Assembly: GCA_021647375.1 (NCBI GenBank) | Contig: JAKIUV010000008.1 | Span: forward strand, 1 to 50,147 | Reading direction: 5' to 3' | From: Robiginitomaculum sp. | GTDB taxonomy: Bacteria > Pseudomonadota > Alphaproteobacteria > Caulobacterales > Maricaulaceae | DNA length: 50,147 bases | Shown: piece after piece, positions 1-8,263 of the stretch | Layout of the letters: each line of letters opens with the position of its first letter | Numbering within the stretch: the stretch's first letter is position 1 | Translations under genes and position numbers: made by a program | The notes under the pieces: generated by a model | The model's input: only the letters and a program-made list of their open reading frames with translations | What the model was told of the DNA's origin: nothing | Databases searched by the model: none

Positions 1-702
1 GTCTCTTGTCTTGGTCCGGGCGTCGTTACGCCCGGCCTGCGCGACAATGCGCTGTATATGTGTATCGTACAGGGGGGTATTTGGACATTTCGCTGGGGGT
101 TAATCGCATTTTGTGCAACGGCTTTACTGTGGGTTCTTGGCGGGTTGAGAAATCCGCGTATGTTGGCTCTGCTCGCACTGGGCATGACTATGTTGTATGC
201 TGCGATTGTGGTTTTTTCTGTCCATAATCCTGACATGGTATTTGGACATTTCATGGAAGCTTTGGTCACTGGTTTGCGGCTCGGCTGGATGTATATGGTC
301 GGCATGTGTCTTTATGCTTACAGAGCGAGCCTGCCTCGTTCATTGGCCATACCGTCCGGTTTGCTGGCCTTGGCTGCCGTACAATATCTATTCTTGCCCT
401 GGACACCTTTCATCGAAATTAGTGCCGAAACCGGCCTCGGATATTTGGTGTTCTTGGCTATGACAAGCCGCCTGCAAGTGCCAAAGCGTATTGGTAAATT
501 GCCGGACTTGTCGCTCGGGCTTTATATTTACAACTGGCCTGCTGCGCAAATCGTTTTGCTCATGCTACCGACCTTAACTCCGTACAAACTCTTCGCCGTA
601 TCATTTCCGGTTACAGTATTTTTATCTTATGTCACATGGCTTCTGGTCACCCGGAAAATCAACTTTAGCCTTGGCAGATTTTTACAGCCTCAATCCGCGT
701 AG
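1..702 (+). CDS. Acyltransferase family 3 (OafA/YrhL-like) membrane protein, 5'-truncated by the window edge
   Basis: The reading frame is open from base 1 with no stop, so the gene starts left of the window; about 233 residues remain. The visible part is very hydrophobic, with about six membrane segments. Near the left edge the residues PGVVTPG and GGIWTFRWGL resemble the 'NGSLWTLPYE' region of acyltransferase-3 proteins, and near the end DLSLGLYIYNWPAAQIV matches the late 'D-SYGLYIYGWP-Q' signature of the same family. These enzymes move acyl groups (often acetyl) onto sugars of lipopolysaccharide or exopolysaccharide at the inner membrane; the substrate here cannot be told. The gene ends tail to tail with the M1 aminopeptidase gene, overlapping it by 13 bases. 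An internal ATG at 58 would give 214 residues but would cut off family-conserved sequence, so it is not the real start. A YhhN-like protein was considered, but the C-terminal motif fits AT3 better. Confidence 0.75.
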   Translation, partial: VSCLGPGVVTPGLRDNALYMCIVQGGIWTFRWGLIAFCATALLWVLGGLRNPRMLALLALGMTMLYAAIVVFSVHNPDMVFGHFMEALVTGLRLGWMYMVGMCLYAYRASLPRSLAIPSGLLALAAVQYLFLPWTPFIEISAETGLGYLVFLAMTSRLQVPKRIGKLPDLSLGLYIYNWPAAQIVLLMLPTLTPYKLFAVSFPVTVFLSYVTWLLVTRKINFSLGRFLQPQSA

Positions 703-3419
703 CGCTTATCTATTGCCATGGTCATCTCGCGTTTCTTAGCCCCGCTGAGTGCGGCACATAACTGAATGCCCTCCAAAGTTTGTGCCAAAGAACGTTCATA
801 GCCTGCGATTAATTCAGCTTTACTGTTGAAAAATGTTTCAACCTCGGCCATTTTTTTGGTGCCGCAAAACCCACTTGCATAGCGCGGCATGCGCCCGCGC
901 CTGACATCGGCAACCCGGTTTTCAACAAATGTATCAAAGTTTTCCTGGAACCAAACCCATGTCTCCGGACGTGTTTCAGGATTACCCATAAAGCCTGCAA
1001 CCAAACTTCCAGCCTGACGATTGGTGAAAGCGTCTTTGTTAGACAGCGCCTCCGCTAACAATTTTGTGACCAAAGCAGGGTTTTTCGTAGATGCGAGCGC
1101 CCGCACTGCACCGCTTTTTTCAGCCGGGGATCCGGATTTTGCCAATTTCATAAGTGCCGGCAAAGCTACTTCGCCCCGCGACTTAAAGGCTTCGGCCAGC
1201 CCAAGCCCGCGCATTTTCGGTGACAGTGCAGATTTATCGGCGTCGCCGTCAAGGCCGAGATATTGTGCGCCCGCGTCTGCAAAGCTCTGCGCCAAATCCG
1301 TGTCATTGCCGATATTGACCAAGCGGCTGGCCAAGGTTGGCGCGAGCAGGTTGGCTTCCATGGTTTTGGCGTCTTTGATAGCGGTGTAACGGTCTGCATA
1401 TAATTCGCGGGTGAATTTGGCCAAATCACCATGCGCCCATTTATCTACGAGATTGTTTTTCATACTCGTAAGTGTATTGCCTGCCTTGAGGGCTACATCA
1501 TATTCCCCGGACTTGGCGAAGGCTGCCAACCCGTCCAGATATGTGTCTGCGGCCATTTTATTGGCTCTAAATGCGGCTTCGAAACTATCCAGCACGGACA
1601 GGAGTTCTCTCCTGTTGAGGGCGTCCAGATTGCTGAGTAAATTCGCCCAACCACCGCTATCCAGAGAGAAGCGGTAATAGCCAGCCCCGTCCGCATTCAA
1701 ACTTATCCAGCTCGGGCAAGTTTCGGATTTGAGGGAGATTGTGGTTTTTTCGCCTTCCAACATAGTGCAAATTTTTTCGCGCTTCCCGTCCGCAGCGTAA
1801 GACACACAAACCGGGATTTTCCAGCGTTGACCTTGCTGGATTGTGGAACCGTGGGGGGTGTAACGGGACTGTGCCAAAGTCAATTTACCAGTTTTACAGT
1901 TCACCGCGCCGCTGACCATGGGCAATCCCGGTTGGTCAACGAAACTTTTTAGCGCGGGCACGACCATGTCATTGCCCGATCCGTCCGCGAGAGATTGGAA
2001 AAAATCATCGGCGCTAGCGACATCGTCGGCGTAGCGCTCCATATGTAGGCGCACACCTTTGCGAAATACGTCTTCACCCAAATAGCTTTCAAACATAGAC
2101 AGCACACCGCCGCCTTTGCGGTAAGTAATGCCGTCAAATTGGTCCATGACATTTTCCGTGCGCACCAGCGGCTCGCGTATGCTGCGGGTGCTGGCTAGGC
2201 TGTCCGTTCCCATAACGCCGAGCGCGCCCTTGAGCGTCTGTGCGCCGAATTTATAATCGGGCGCCCAAGCGGTGACGGCTTTATTGCCCATCCAGGTGGC
2301 AAAGGCTTCGTTAAGCCAAATGTCTTCCCACCACACGGGTGTAACCAGATTACCAAACCATTGATGCGCCAATTCGTGAGCATGGACGCTGGCATAAGCA
2401 CGGCGTTGGCCCAGGGAGGATTTTTCGTCCATCAACAATAAAAACTCGGTATAGACAATAGCACCAGGGTTTTCCATGGCACCAAATGCGTATTCCGGTG
2501 CGGCGATTAAATCCAGCTTTTCATAAGGGTAGGGGCTACCAAAATAGTCTTCCATGGCTTCTAAAATCCCCGCCGTATTTTTGAGGGCATAGGTCATGTT
2601 TTTGCCTTCGCTCCGCGCCGCAATACCGCGCAGAACAATGGGGCGGTCGCGTAAATCTGTCGCTGGTAAATCAGCGTATTTCACAACATCCCAAGGGCCA
2701 ACGCCGAAGGCCAGCAAATATGTCGGTAAGGGTCTGGTGGTGGCAAAACTGTGTTTAACCATACCGTTTGCCAAAGTTTCGGTTTTTACCTCCGGTGTAT
2801 TGGCATAGACGAAATCGTCCTTGGGCGCGGTGATGGACACGGAGAACGGCACTTTAAAGCGCGGCTCGTCAAAACCCGGGAAAGCTTGACGCGCACCTAT
2901 GGCTTCGAACTGGGTGATGACATAGCTATCCTCTCCGCGCACGGATTTATAGGCCGAGTTAAGCTTGGTATTAAACGGGGTTTCGTAAGGAATAACCAAG
3001 GTGACAGCACCCGGCCCAATGGGGCGCGCCGTATTGAGGGAGCCGACACCGGACGGTGCTTCGGACCGGGGCACTTCGGTATACTCCATAGGAACTTGCG
3101 AGCCGTCCGCCAATTTGGCGACAGCACCGCTGGCGGTTATGGTTTGTCCGTGCAGCCATATTTTGCTGGTGGTTTTTTTGATATTAACGTCAATAGTCAC
3201 GGTGCCTGAGAAACTATCAGCCCGGGGGTCAATGGTCATATCTAGGGCATAGCGCGCCGGGGTAACATTATCGCCAAGTTGGGCATGGGGGACGGCATTT
3301 GGGTTTGGGGTGTGTGTTTCCGCCGTGGTTTGTTTTTGCGGCGCACCGGGTTTATCCGTACAGGCGATGAGTAAACTGGCCACTGCCACGCTACCAATAA
3401 TTGATTTTATATTCAACAT
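690..3419 (-). CDS. M1-family zinc aminopeptidase, predicted lipoprotein
   Basis: The 909-residue protein begins with a lipoprotein signal peptide; the lipobox LLIAC puts the lipidated cysteine at residue 20, so it is likely anchored in the periplasm or outer membrane. The substrate-binding motif GAMEN is at about 313-317, the zinc motif HELAH at 348-352 and the third zinc ligand is the Glu of NEAFATW (about 371). This set is diagnostic for gluzincin aminopeptidases of family M1. The long C-terminal helical half resembles the ERAP1-like domain. The role is removal of N-terminal residues from peptides, probably for nutrition or for turnover of exported proteins. A clean Shine-Dalgarno AGGAG lies 7 bases before the ATG. 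It lies downstream of dnaA on the same strand, with about 60 bases between them. A PepN-type cytoplasmic enzyme is unlikely because of the lipobox. Confidence 0.93.
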   Translation of the reverse strand: MLNIKSIIGSVAVASLLIACTDKPGAPQKQTTAETHTPNPNAVPHAQLGDNVTPARYALDMTIDPRADSFSGTVTIDVNIKKTTSKIWLHGQTITASGAVAKLADGSQVPMEYTEVPRSEAPSGVGSLNTARPIGPGAVTLVIPYETPFNTKLNSAYKSVRGEDSYVITQFEAIGARQAFPGFDEPRFKVPFSVSITAPKDDFVYANTPEVKTETLANGMVKHSFATTRPLPTYLLAFGVGPWDVVKYADLPATDLRDRPIVLRGIAARSEGKNMTYALKNTAGILEAMEDYFGSPYPYEKLDLIAAPEYAFGAMENPGAIVYTEFLLLMDEKSSLGQRRAYASVHAHELAHQWFGNLVTPVWWEDIWLNEAFATWMGNKAVTAWAPDYKFGAQTLKGALGVMGTDSLASTRSIREPLVRTENVMDQFDGITYRKGGGVLSMFESYLGEDVFRKGVRLHMERYADDVASADDFFQSLADGSGNDMVVPALKSFVDQPGLPMVSGAVNCKTGKLTLAQSRYTPHGSTIQQGQRWKIPVCVSYAADGKREKICTMLEGEKTTISLKSETCPSWISLNADGAGYYRFSLDSGGWANLLSNLDALNRRELLSVLDSFEAAFRANKMAADTYLDGLAAFAKSGEYDVALKAGNTLTSMKNNLVDKWAHGDLAKFTRELYADRYTAIKDAKTMEANLLAPTLASRLVNIGNDTDLAQSFADAGAQYLGLDGDADKSALSPKMRGLGLAEAFKSRGEVALPALMKLAKSGSPAEKSGAVRALASTKNPALVTKLLAEALSNKDAFTNRQAGSLVAGFMGNPETRPETWVWFQENFDTFVENRVADVRRGRMPRYASGFCGTKKMAEVETFFNSKAELIAGYERSLAQTLEGIQLCAALSGAKKREMTMAIDKRYAD

Positions 3420-3479
3420 AACACACTCCTATTTCCCTAAAACGGTAAACGGCGGGCACTGGTTTGTCACGTTAAAAAG

Positions 3480-5012
3480 CTAGCCCTTAAGCGTTTCCAG
3501 TAAGGCTTCGATATTGCTATTCAGCCCCGTGTCTTCGGCGCGCAGCTTGTCGATGCGTTTGACGGCGTGGATTACCGTTGTGTGGTCGCGGCCCCCGAAG
3601 CGTCTGCCAATGTCGGGCAGGGAGCGGGTGGTCAGCATTTTAGAGAGATACATGGCGACTTGGCGCGGGCGCGCAATGGCGCGGGCGCGGCGTTTGGATA
3701 GCATTTCTTCCATAGAGATGCCGAACTGTTTGGCGGTCGCGCGCTGGATTTTATCGACAGTGGGTTTGGCTTGCCCGGTGTAACGGGAATGGGCCAATGC
3801 CTCTTGTATACTTTCCAAAGTCAGCGGTTTTCCGAGAAATTCGAGCCGTGCCACGACCTGATTAAACGCACCCTCAAGGTCGCGTGGTGTGGCATTGATG
3901 CGCGCCGCCAAATGATCGCGCGCATCCGTTGGCATGGCCAGAGCCGGATGGCCGCCAGCACGGCGGCGCTCTATTAATCTGTCAAGAATGCGCAAGCGCA
4001 ATTCATAATCCGCCGCGCCAATATCGCATAATAACCCGCCGCAGAGATAGGATTTAAGTCGGTCGCTCGCTTTATTGATAGCTTGTGGGTGACGATCCGA
4101 TGCCAATAAGATTTGCTTGCCACTATCCACCAGAGAAATCAATGTGTGCATCAGTTCTTCTTGGGAGCCTGGTTTGTCGGCAATGAAGTGCGCGTCATCA
4201 ATGATCAATAAATCCACATCCCGCAAGCTGGATTTAAAGGCGTCTATCTCGGTGCGGCCTTGGGCGCGGACGGATTGCACGAAAGAGGCAACAAAATCTT
4301 CTGATGAGATTAATCGTACTCGTCTTGATGGGTCTTTTTTAGCCGCTTCAGCTTTAACCGCATAGAGTAAGTGGGTTTTTCCCATGCCGTGGGGGCCGTG
4401 AATAACGATAGGGTTATATTGGCTGTCGCGGGCGTTAGCTACCCGCCTAGCAACGGCGAAAGCGAGTTCATTAGGGGCGCCGACGACGAAATTGTCAAAG
4501 GTAAACCTGTCTTTATTCTGTCCAGAACTTTGACCAGAGTTGAGAATTGGGTCTTGGTTCTGGCTTTGAGGTTTATTCACAAAACTCTGTGGTGTTATCG
4601 ATTTTTGTGAAGCTTGAAAATTGTTGGCGCCTGTTTTTGTCTGCATTGATGCAGGTTTCAGCGCTGCCCTAGCTACACTCCCGATTTCCACACGGCGCGG
4701 GTCGCATTCAGCCCACAATTTACGCACCAAATCACCGTATTTTCCGTCTATCCTGCCTGCAACAAATTTGGACGGCGTATTGAGGACAATATTAATTTCA
4801 TCCGCAGATTGCAAAGATAATTGCCCGGTCCAAGACATGTGTACCCGATCTCCGAGAATGGCACGTAACTTGTCTTGAACTTGTCGCCAAATTTGCTCGG
4901 GAGTTTCTAAAACATGGGTGTTTGCGCCAATTTTGTCGCTCGGTTTCTGTGCAGATGATGGTTCGGTTGGGGCTTGATTATCCCTGCCAAACTTATCGTC
5001 AAAATCACTCAC
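3480..5012 (-). CDS. dnaA: Chromosomal replication initiator protein DnaA
   Basis: DnaA binds DnaA boxes at oriC, melts the origin and loads helicase. Domain I (about residues 35-100, PEQIWRQVQDKLRAIL) is followed by a Gln/Ser-rich linker. The AAA+ domain has Walker A GPHGMGKTH (about 206-214) and Walker B LLIIDDAH (about 268-275). The C-terminal DNA-binding domain carries RPRQVAMYLSKMLT and the signature GGRDHTTVIHAVKRI. I chose the GTG at 5012 (510 residues), because GGGG lies 6 bases upstream and the protein then starts VSDFDDKF; a TTG 13 codons further up lacks a good ribosome site. The Walker A region reads GPHGMGKTH rather than the usual GGVGLGKTH, and the AAA+ lid is divergent, which may be lineage-specific. 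Gene order with rpsT, an enoyl-CoA hydratase and mutM is a known alphaproteobacterial arrangement. Confidence 0.97.
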   Translation of the reverse strand: MSDFDDKFGRDNQAPTEPSSAQKPSDKIGANTHVLETPEQIWRQVQDKLRAILGDRVHMSWTGQLSLQSADEINIVLNTPSKFVAGRIDGKYGDLVRKLWAECDPRRVEIGSVARAALKPASMQTKTGANNFQASQKSITPQSFVNKPQSQNQDPILNSGQSSGQNKDRFTFDNFVVGAPNELAFAVARRVANARDSQYNPIVIHGPHGMGKTHLLYAVKAEAAKKDPSRRVRLISSEDFVASFVQSVRAQGRTEIDAFKSSLRDVDLLIIDDAHFIADKPGSQEELMHTLISLVDSGKQILLASDRHPQAINKASDRLKSYLCGGLLCDIGAADYELRLRILDRLIERRRAGGHPALAMPTDARDHLAARINATPRDLEGAFNQVVARLEFLGKPLTLESIQEALAHSRYTGQAKPTVDKIQRATAKQFGISMEEMLSKRRARAIARPRQVAMYLSKMLTTRSLPDIGRRFGGRDHTTVIHAVKRIDKLRAEDTGLNSNIEALLETLKG

Positions 5013-5382
5013 TGAAACCCCCGAACGGTATCGTTGGCTAAAACGGCACAATCGCTCTAACCTATTGAAATATATACAAATAATAGTAATAATCAGAGAA
5101 AAAACCCACGCTCATCCTCTAGTCCTTATCAGGCCTCACCCCCTGCTTCACTCTTGCTGCTGGTTCTTCCCTGACCCCTTTAAAGCGTCTTTGAGGCGGG
5201 GCGTCAATGGGGTTTTTTTGTGATTCGTTAAGATTCAACACTTGACAGAAAAAAAGTTAATTTTCACGGGCATTTGTCCCTTAAAAAAAATACAGAAAAT
5301 TTTAAAAAAAGTTTTTAACTCTCTTTATAGTGGTAATTCAAAAATTGAATCCAAAACGCCTTGCGAGTTAGTTTTTAGGCAT
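5013..5382. promoter_or_regulatory. AT-rich intergenic region between dnaA and rpsT
   Basis: About 370 bases without a credible gene. The part at 5230-5345 is very AT-rich, with several A runs; the part at 5105-5220 is pyrimidine-rich and includes a hairpin-prone CTTTAAAG/CGTCTTTGAGGCG stretch. It must hold the dnaA promoter (minus strand), but no convincing -35/-10 pair was found. I searched by eye for TTATNCACA boxes on both strands and saw none. A replication origin is therefore possible from position and composition only, and is not supported by motifs. Confidence 0.45.
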
Positions 5383-5410
5383 AAAAAAACCCGACCAACA
5401 GGCCGGGTTT
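5383..5410 (-). terminator. Rho-independent terminator of rpsT
   Basis: A 10-base stem with one mismatch (AAACCCGGCC against GGTCGGGTTT, read on the minus strand), loop TGTT, followed on the minus strand by a run of seven T. It begins 27 bases after the rpsT stop codon and separates rpsT from dnaA transcription. Confidence 0.85.
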
Positions 5411-5437
5411 AAAATAATTGAATAAATTCAGAAAACC

Positions 5438-5704
5438 TTACGCAGACATAGCCTTAACGCGCTTGCTTAAGCGGGAAATTTTCCGCGATCCAGTGTTTTT
5501 GTGGAAGATGCCTTTGCCAACGGCGCGCATCATAGCTGGCTCTGCGGCACTTAAAGCGGTTTTGGCTGCGGCTTGATCGCCTGCTGTGATCGCGTCTTCG
5601 ACTTTGCGGAGATTAGAACGCACGCTGGTACGGCGATTTTTGTTAACTGTTGTTTTGCGCGCCATTTTGCGGACGCATTTTTTAGCAGATGATGTGTTTG
5701 CCAT
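5438..5704 (-). CDS. rpsT: 30S ribosomal protein S20
   Basis: The 88-residue product starts MANTSSAKKCVRKMARK and ends KNTGSRKISRLSKRVKAMSA, basic and helical throughout, as expected for bacterial S20, which binds 16S rRNA early in 30S assembly. The open frame extends 39 codons upstream, but the family N-terminus (MANT/S-SAKK) fixes the start at 5704. The transcript has its own promoter and leader upstream and a strong terminator downstream, so it is likely monocistronic. It is adjacent to dnaA, the conserved alphaproteobacterial order. Confidence 0.97.
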   Translation of the reverse strand: MANTSSAKKCVRKMARKTTVNKNRRTSVRSNLRKVEDAITAGDQAAAKTALSAAEPAMMRAVGKGIFHKNTGSRKISRLSKRVKAMSA

Positions 5705-5744
5705 AATAATTATCTTTACTGTCTTAAATAACTGTCTGTAATAA

Positions 5745-5761
5745 GCTGGCCTTATACCAGC
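5745..5761 (-). promoter_or_regulatory. Stem-loop in the rpsT leader
   Basis: On the minus strand GCTGG and CCAGC can pair around a short loop (TATAAGG), about 40 bases before the rpsT start and downstream of the proposed promoter, so it lies in the leader RNA. In Escherichia coli S20 represses its own translation; whether this stem takes part in similar control is inference. Confidence 0.3.
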
Positions 5762-5777
5762 AGAAATTTGAATTGCG

Positions 5778-5806
5778 CCTATAGACGTTGGTAATGATGC
5801 CGTCAA
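5778..5806 (-). promoter_or_regulatory. Candidate sigma-70 promoter of rpsT
   Basis: On the minus strand TTGACG (5806-5801) and TATAGG (5783-5778) are separated by exactly 17 bases. The predicted start would leave a leader of about 65 bases before the rpsT ATG. Confidence 0.5.
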
Positions 5807-5865
5807 CCGCCTAATCAGCAAAGATGGTTGATATTATCAGCAGGCGTATACGCTATATCTCCAAA

Positions 5866-6642
5866 CTACTTATTATTAAAGTGCGGTTTGCGCTTCTCAG
5901 CGAATGCCGCCATGCCTTCTTTTTGATCTTCGGTGCTAAACATAGCTTGGAACAGGCGGCGTTCGAAATGTATGCCTTGGGATAATGTTGTCTCGAAGCT
6001 CGTGTTCACCGCTTCTTTTGTCATCATGGCGATAGGTTGGGATTGGGAAGCAATTTTTTTGGCGGCTTCCATCGTGGTTTCCATAAGGTCGTCCAAGGGC
6101 ACGACCCGTGATACTAGGCCACAAGCATGAGCCTCATCGGCTTTCATCATACGCCCGGTCAAGCACATATCCATGGCTTTGGACTTACCGACGGCTTTGG
6201 TCAGGCGTTGGGTGCCACCTGCGCCGGGCATAACGCCCAAATTTATTTCGGGCTGGCCGAATTTGGCATTGTCTGCCGCAATGATAAAGTCGCACATCAT
6301 GGCTATTTCACACCCACCGCCCAAGGCATAACCTGCCACAGCGGCGATAATTGGTTTTCTGAACCGGGCAACAGATTCCCAGTATAGTCCGAACACATCG
6401 TGCTTATACATGCCCAGGAAAGTGCCGTCTTTAAGTTCAGTAATATCCGCACCAGCGGCAAAGGCTTTGTCTGATCCCGTCAAAATAACGCAGCCAATTT
6501 TCTCATCCGCCTCCAATTTGGTCAGAGCGTCGTCCAACTCCGTAGTCAATTCGGCGCACAAGGCGTTCAAAGCTTTGGGGCGGTTCAATTTAATAATGCA
6601 GACTTCGCCGTCTTTGGTTACTTCGAGTGTATTATAAGTCAT
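5866..6642 (-). CDS. Enoyl-CoA hydratase (crotonase family)
   Basis: A 258-residue crotonase, full length for the family. The oxyanion-hole segment AFAAGADI and the segment GGGCEIAMMCD are present, and both catalytic glutamates are visible: the Glu of GGCEIAM and the Glu in PEINLGVMPGAGGTQRL. It therefore should hydrate short-chain trans-2-enoyl-CoA to (S)-3-hydroxyacyl-CoA in beta-oxidation. The start is supported by AGGAG 6 bases upstream. An enoyl-CoA hydratase at this place between rpsT and mutM is common in Alphaproteobacteria, so it is part of the core dnaA neighbourhood rather than of the phenylacetate genes further right. It could act as the PaaF step as well, but that is only inference. 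Confidence 0.92.
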   Translation of the reverse strand: MTYNTLEVTKDGEVCIIKLNRPKALNALCAELTTELDDALTKLEADEKIGCVILTGSDKAFAAGADITELKDGTFLGMYKHDVFGLYWESVARFRKPIIAAVAGYALGGGCEIAMMCDFIIAADNAKFGQPEINLGVMPGAGGTQRLTKAVGKSKAMDMCLTGRMMKADEAHACGLVSRVVPLDDLMETTMEAAKKIASQSQPIAMMTKEAVNTSFETTLSQGIHFERRLFQAMFSTEDQKEGMAAFAEKRKPHFNNK

Positions 6643-6706
6643 GTGGACTCCTAATGAAATTCAAGCTTGGCATTTTAAGGTTTGAAACCAAAGAGTCACG
6701 GACTAT

Positions 6707-7279
6707 TTAGGCAAATAGTGCCAATATGAAAAATACGACAGTGCCAAGTGCTAGGGATATAACGGTCTTGCGGCGATAAGCCCGCGCCAATAATCCGACC
6801 AACACCCCGCCAAAAACCACAAATAACAATGCCAGTGCTACAAGTTTTTGGTAAGTCTTGAACAATTTGGGGCCGTGACCTTTATGCAGCTCGATCATTT
6901 TGCCTTGCAAATTCGGGGTCATAAAAGCGGCTGTTAGGCCGTCTTTGGTTTGGTTCATTTCAATATAGCGGCGCGAGGTTGGGCGTAGGTGGATTTTATC
7001 GTCTCCGCGCGTTTTGACATATTCAAACCGGTGGGTAATGCCGGCGTCCGCTAGCAAGGCTCGTACATCAGCATCAAGTGTTTCCGATTTAAAATCCAAA
7101 GCAGCGGAAGCAGGCAGGTCAATCATCTGCGCGGTTGTCTGCCCTTTATTGCCAAGCAAATACAGCCCGCCTGATACGGCAAGGAGAAAAAATGCGGGCG
7201 TCATAAACCCGGCAAATAATAGGTGCAAGGTTATAAGAATTTGTCTTAATTTGATAGGTGAAATTTTGGATGAGGCCAT
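6707..7279 (-). CDS. PepSY-TM-like small membrane protein, function unknown
   Basis: The 190-residue protein has an N-terminal membrane segment (about 14-42, ILITLHLLFAGFMTPAFFLL), a periplasmic-size soluble stretch (about 50-135) and two C-terminal membrane segments (about 143-165 and 172-189). The pattern of LHLLFAGFMTPAFFLLAVSGGLYL followed by a short alpha/beta domain is reminiscent of PepSY-associated transmembrane proteins, often linked to iron or redox functions, but similarity is weak by eye. AGGAA precedes the ATG by about 8 bases. It sits between mutM and the enoyl-CoA hydratase gene on the same strand, with about 65 bases to the latter. Confidence 0.6.
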   Translation of the reverse strand: MASSKISPIKLRQILITLHLLFAGFMTPAFFLLAVSGGLYLLGNKGQTTAQMIDLPASAALDFKSETLDADVRALLADAGITHRFEYVKTRGDDKIHLRPTSRRYIEMNQTKDGLTAAFMTPNLQGKMIELHKGHGPKLFKTYQKLVALALLFVVFGGVLVGLLARAYRRKTVISLALGTVVFFILALFA

Positions 7280-7359
7280 GATAATGTTCCTTGATAATAT
7301 TCCTTAGCGTTGGTCAAGTTTAAGCAAATACATAATAGCTTTCAGGAAAAAGGCACGGA

Positions 7360-8199
7360 TTATTTTTGGCATATATCACAGTAAAAGCTGGATCTGCCTG
7401 ATTGTTTGATGCGGCTTATTGTCCCCGCGCAGGTTTTTGCCGGACAGTCATGACCTGCGTGATCATAGACTTTGAAGCGGTGTTGGAAATAGCCAAGCAC
7501 CCCGTCCACCGCCGCAAAATCCTGTAATGTGGAGCCGCCCGCTTTGATGGCCAGTTTAAGGGTTGACTTAATCTCGGCACAGAGCTGTTCGCATTCATCC
7601 TCACTTAGGGTATTGGAAAGCCGCAAGGGCGAAATATGGGCGCCAAACAAAGCTTCGCAGACATATATATTGCCCAGCCCCGCAACAACACGCTGGTCGA
7701 GCAGAGCCGATTTAATCGGGGCTTTCTTATTAGTAAGCTTGTCATAGAGAGCGGGGCCATTAAAACTATTGGATAGGGGTTCTGGCCCGAGGTTTACCAT
7801 GCGCCCTAAATCTCCGGCTTCCAGCAATTCCATAAACCCGAACCGGCGCGGGTCATTATAGATAATCCGGGGGTTGTCGGCGCCAGGTATAATAGCAGAC
7901 ATAGTGAAGACCACATGGTCATGCTTGGGGTTTTGCCCGGCGCGCCTGTCGCCAACAATGAAACTGCCCGACATGCCAAGATGCATGAGCAGGGTCTCGC
8001 CGCTGGAAAGTTCCGCCACCAAAAATTTGGCGCGGCGGCTTAGCCGTTCTAATGTCACACCTTGCAAACGCTCGACAAAATTATATGGAAACGGAAACCG
8101 GATGTCGGCGCGGTTTAGGCGCACATGCTCAAATGCCCGCCCCTCCATAACAGGGGCAAGCCCGCATTTCACTGTTTCGACTTCTGGCAATTCAGGCAT
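7360..8199 (-). CDS. mutM: Formamidopyrimidine-DNA glycosylase (Fpg)
   Basis: Base-excision repair enzyme that removes 8-oxoguanine and formamidopyrimidines and nicks the site by its lyase activity. The N-terminus MPELPEVETVK provides the catalytic Pro (after Met removal) and Glu; RAKFLVAEL and LLMHLGMSG hold the conserved lysine region and the H2TH-type domain follows. The C-terminal zinc finger has cysteines in HDCPAKTC and YCDICQ, with the alphaproteobacterial-style longer spacing in the first pair and the RxxQSGRSSFYC signature. The frame is open 20 codons further upstream, but the family N-terminus and AGGA 6 bases before it fix the start at 8199 (279 residues). It is transcribed away from the TonB receptor gene. 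Confidence 0.96.
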   Translation of the reverse strand: MPELPEVETVKCGLAPVMEGRAFEHVRLNRADIRFPFPYNFVERLQGVTLERLSRRAKFLVAELSSGETLLMHLGMSGSFIVGDRRAGQNPKHDHVVFTMSAIIPGADNPRIIYNDPRRFGFMELLEAGDLGRMVNLGPEPLSNSFNGPALYDKLTNKKAPIKSALLDQRVVAGLGNIYVCEALFGAHISPLRLSNTLSEDECEQLCAEIKSTLKLAIKAGGSTLQDFAAVDGVLGYFQHRFKVYDHAGHDCPAKTCAGTISRIKQSGRSSFYCDICQK

Positions 8200-8263
8200 T
8201 GTATTCCTATTATTAGGCTTTATTGAAACGTTTTCATAAGCCCAGTATTTAGTCTGCACCTAT

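Noticed and set aside
2751..3209. 152-codon open frame antisense to the aminopeptidase gene
   Set aside because: It lies inside a clear M1 aminopeptidase gene on the opposite strand, has no ribosome site, and its codon pattern mirrors the real gene.
5013..5437. Confident oriC call next to dnaA
   Set aside because: No DnaA box or direct repeats seen by eye; position and AT richness alone are not enough.
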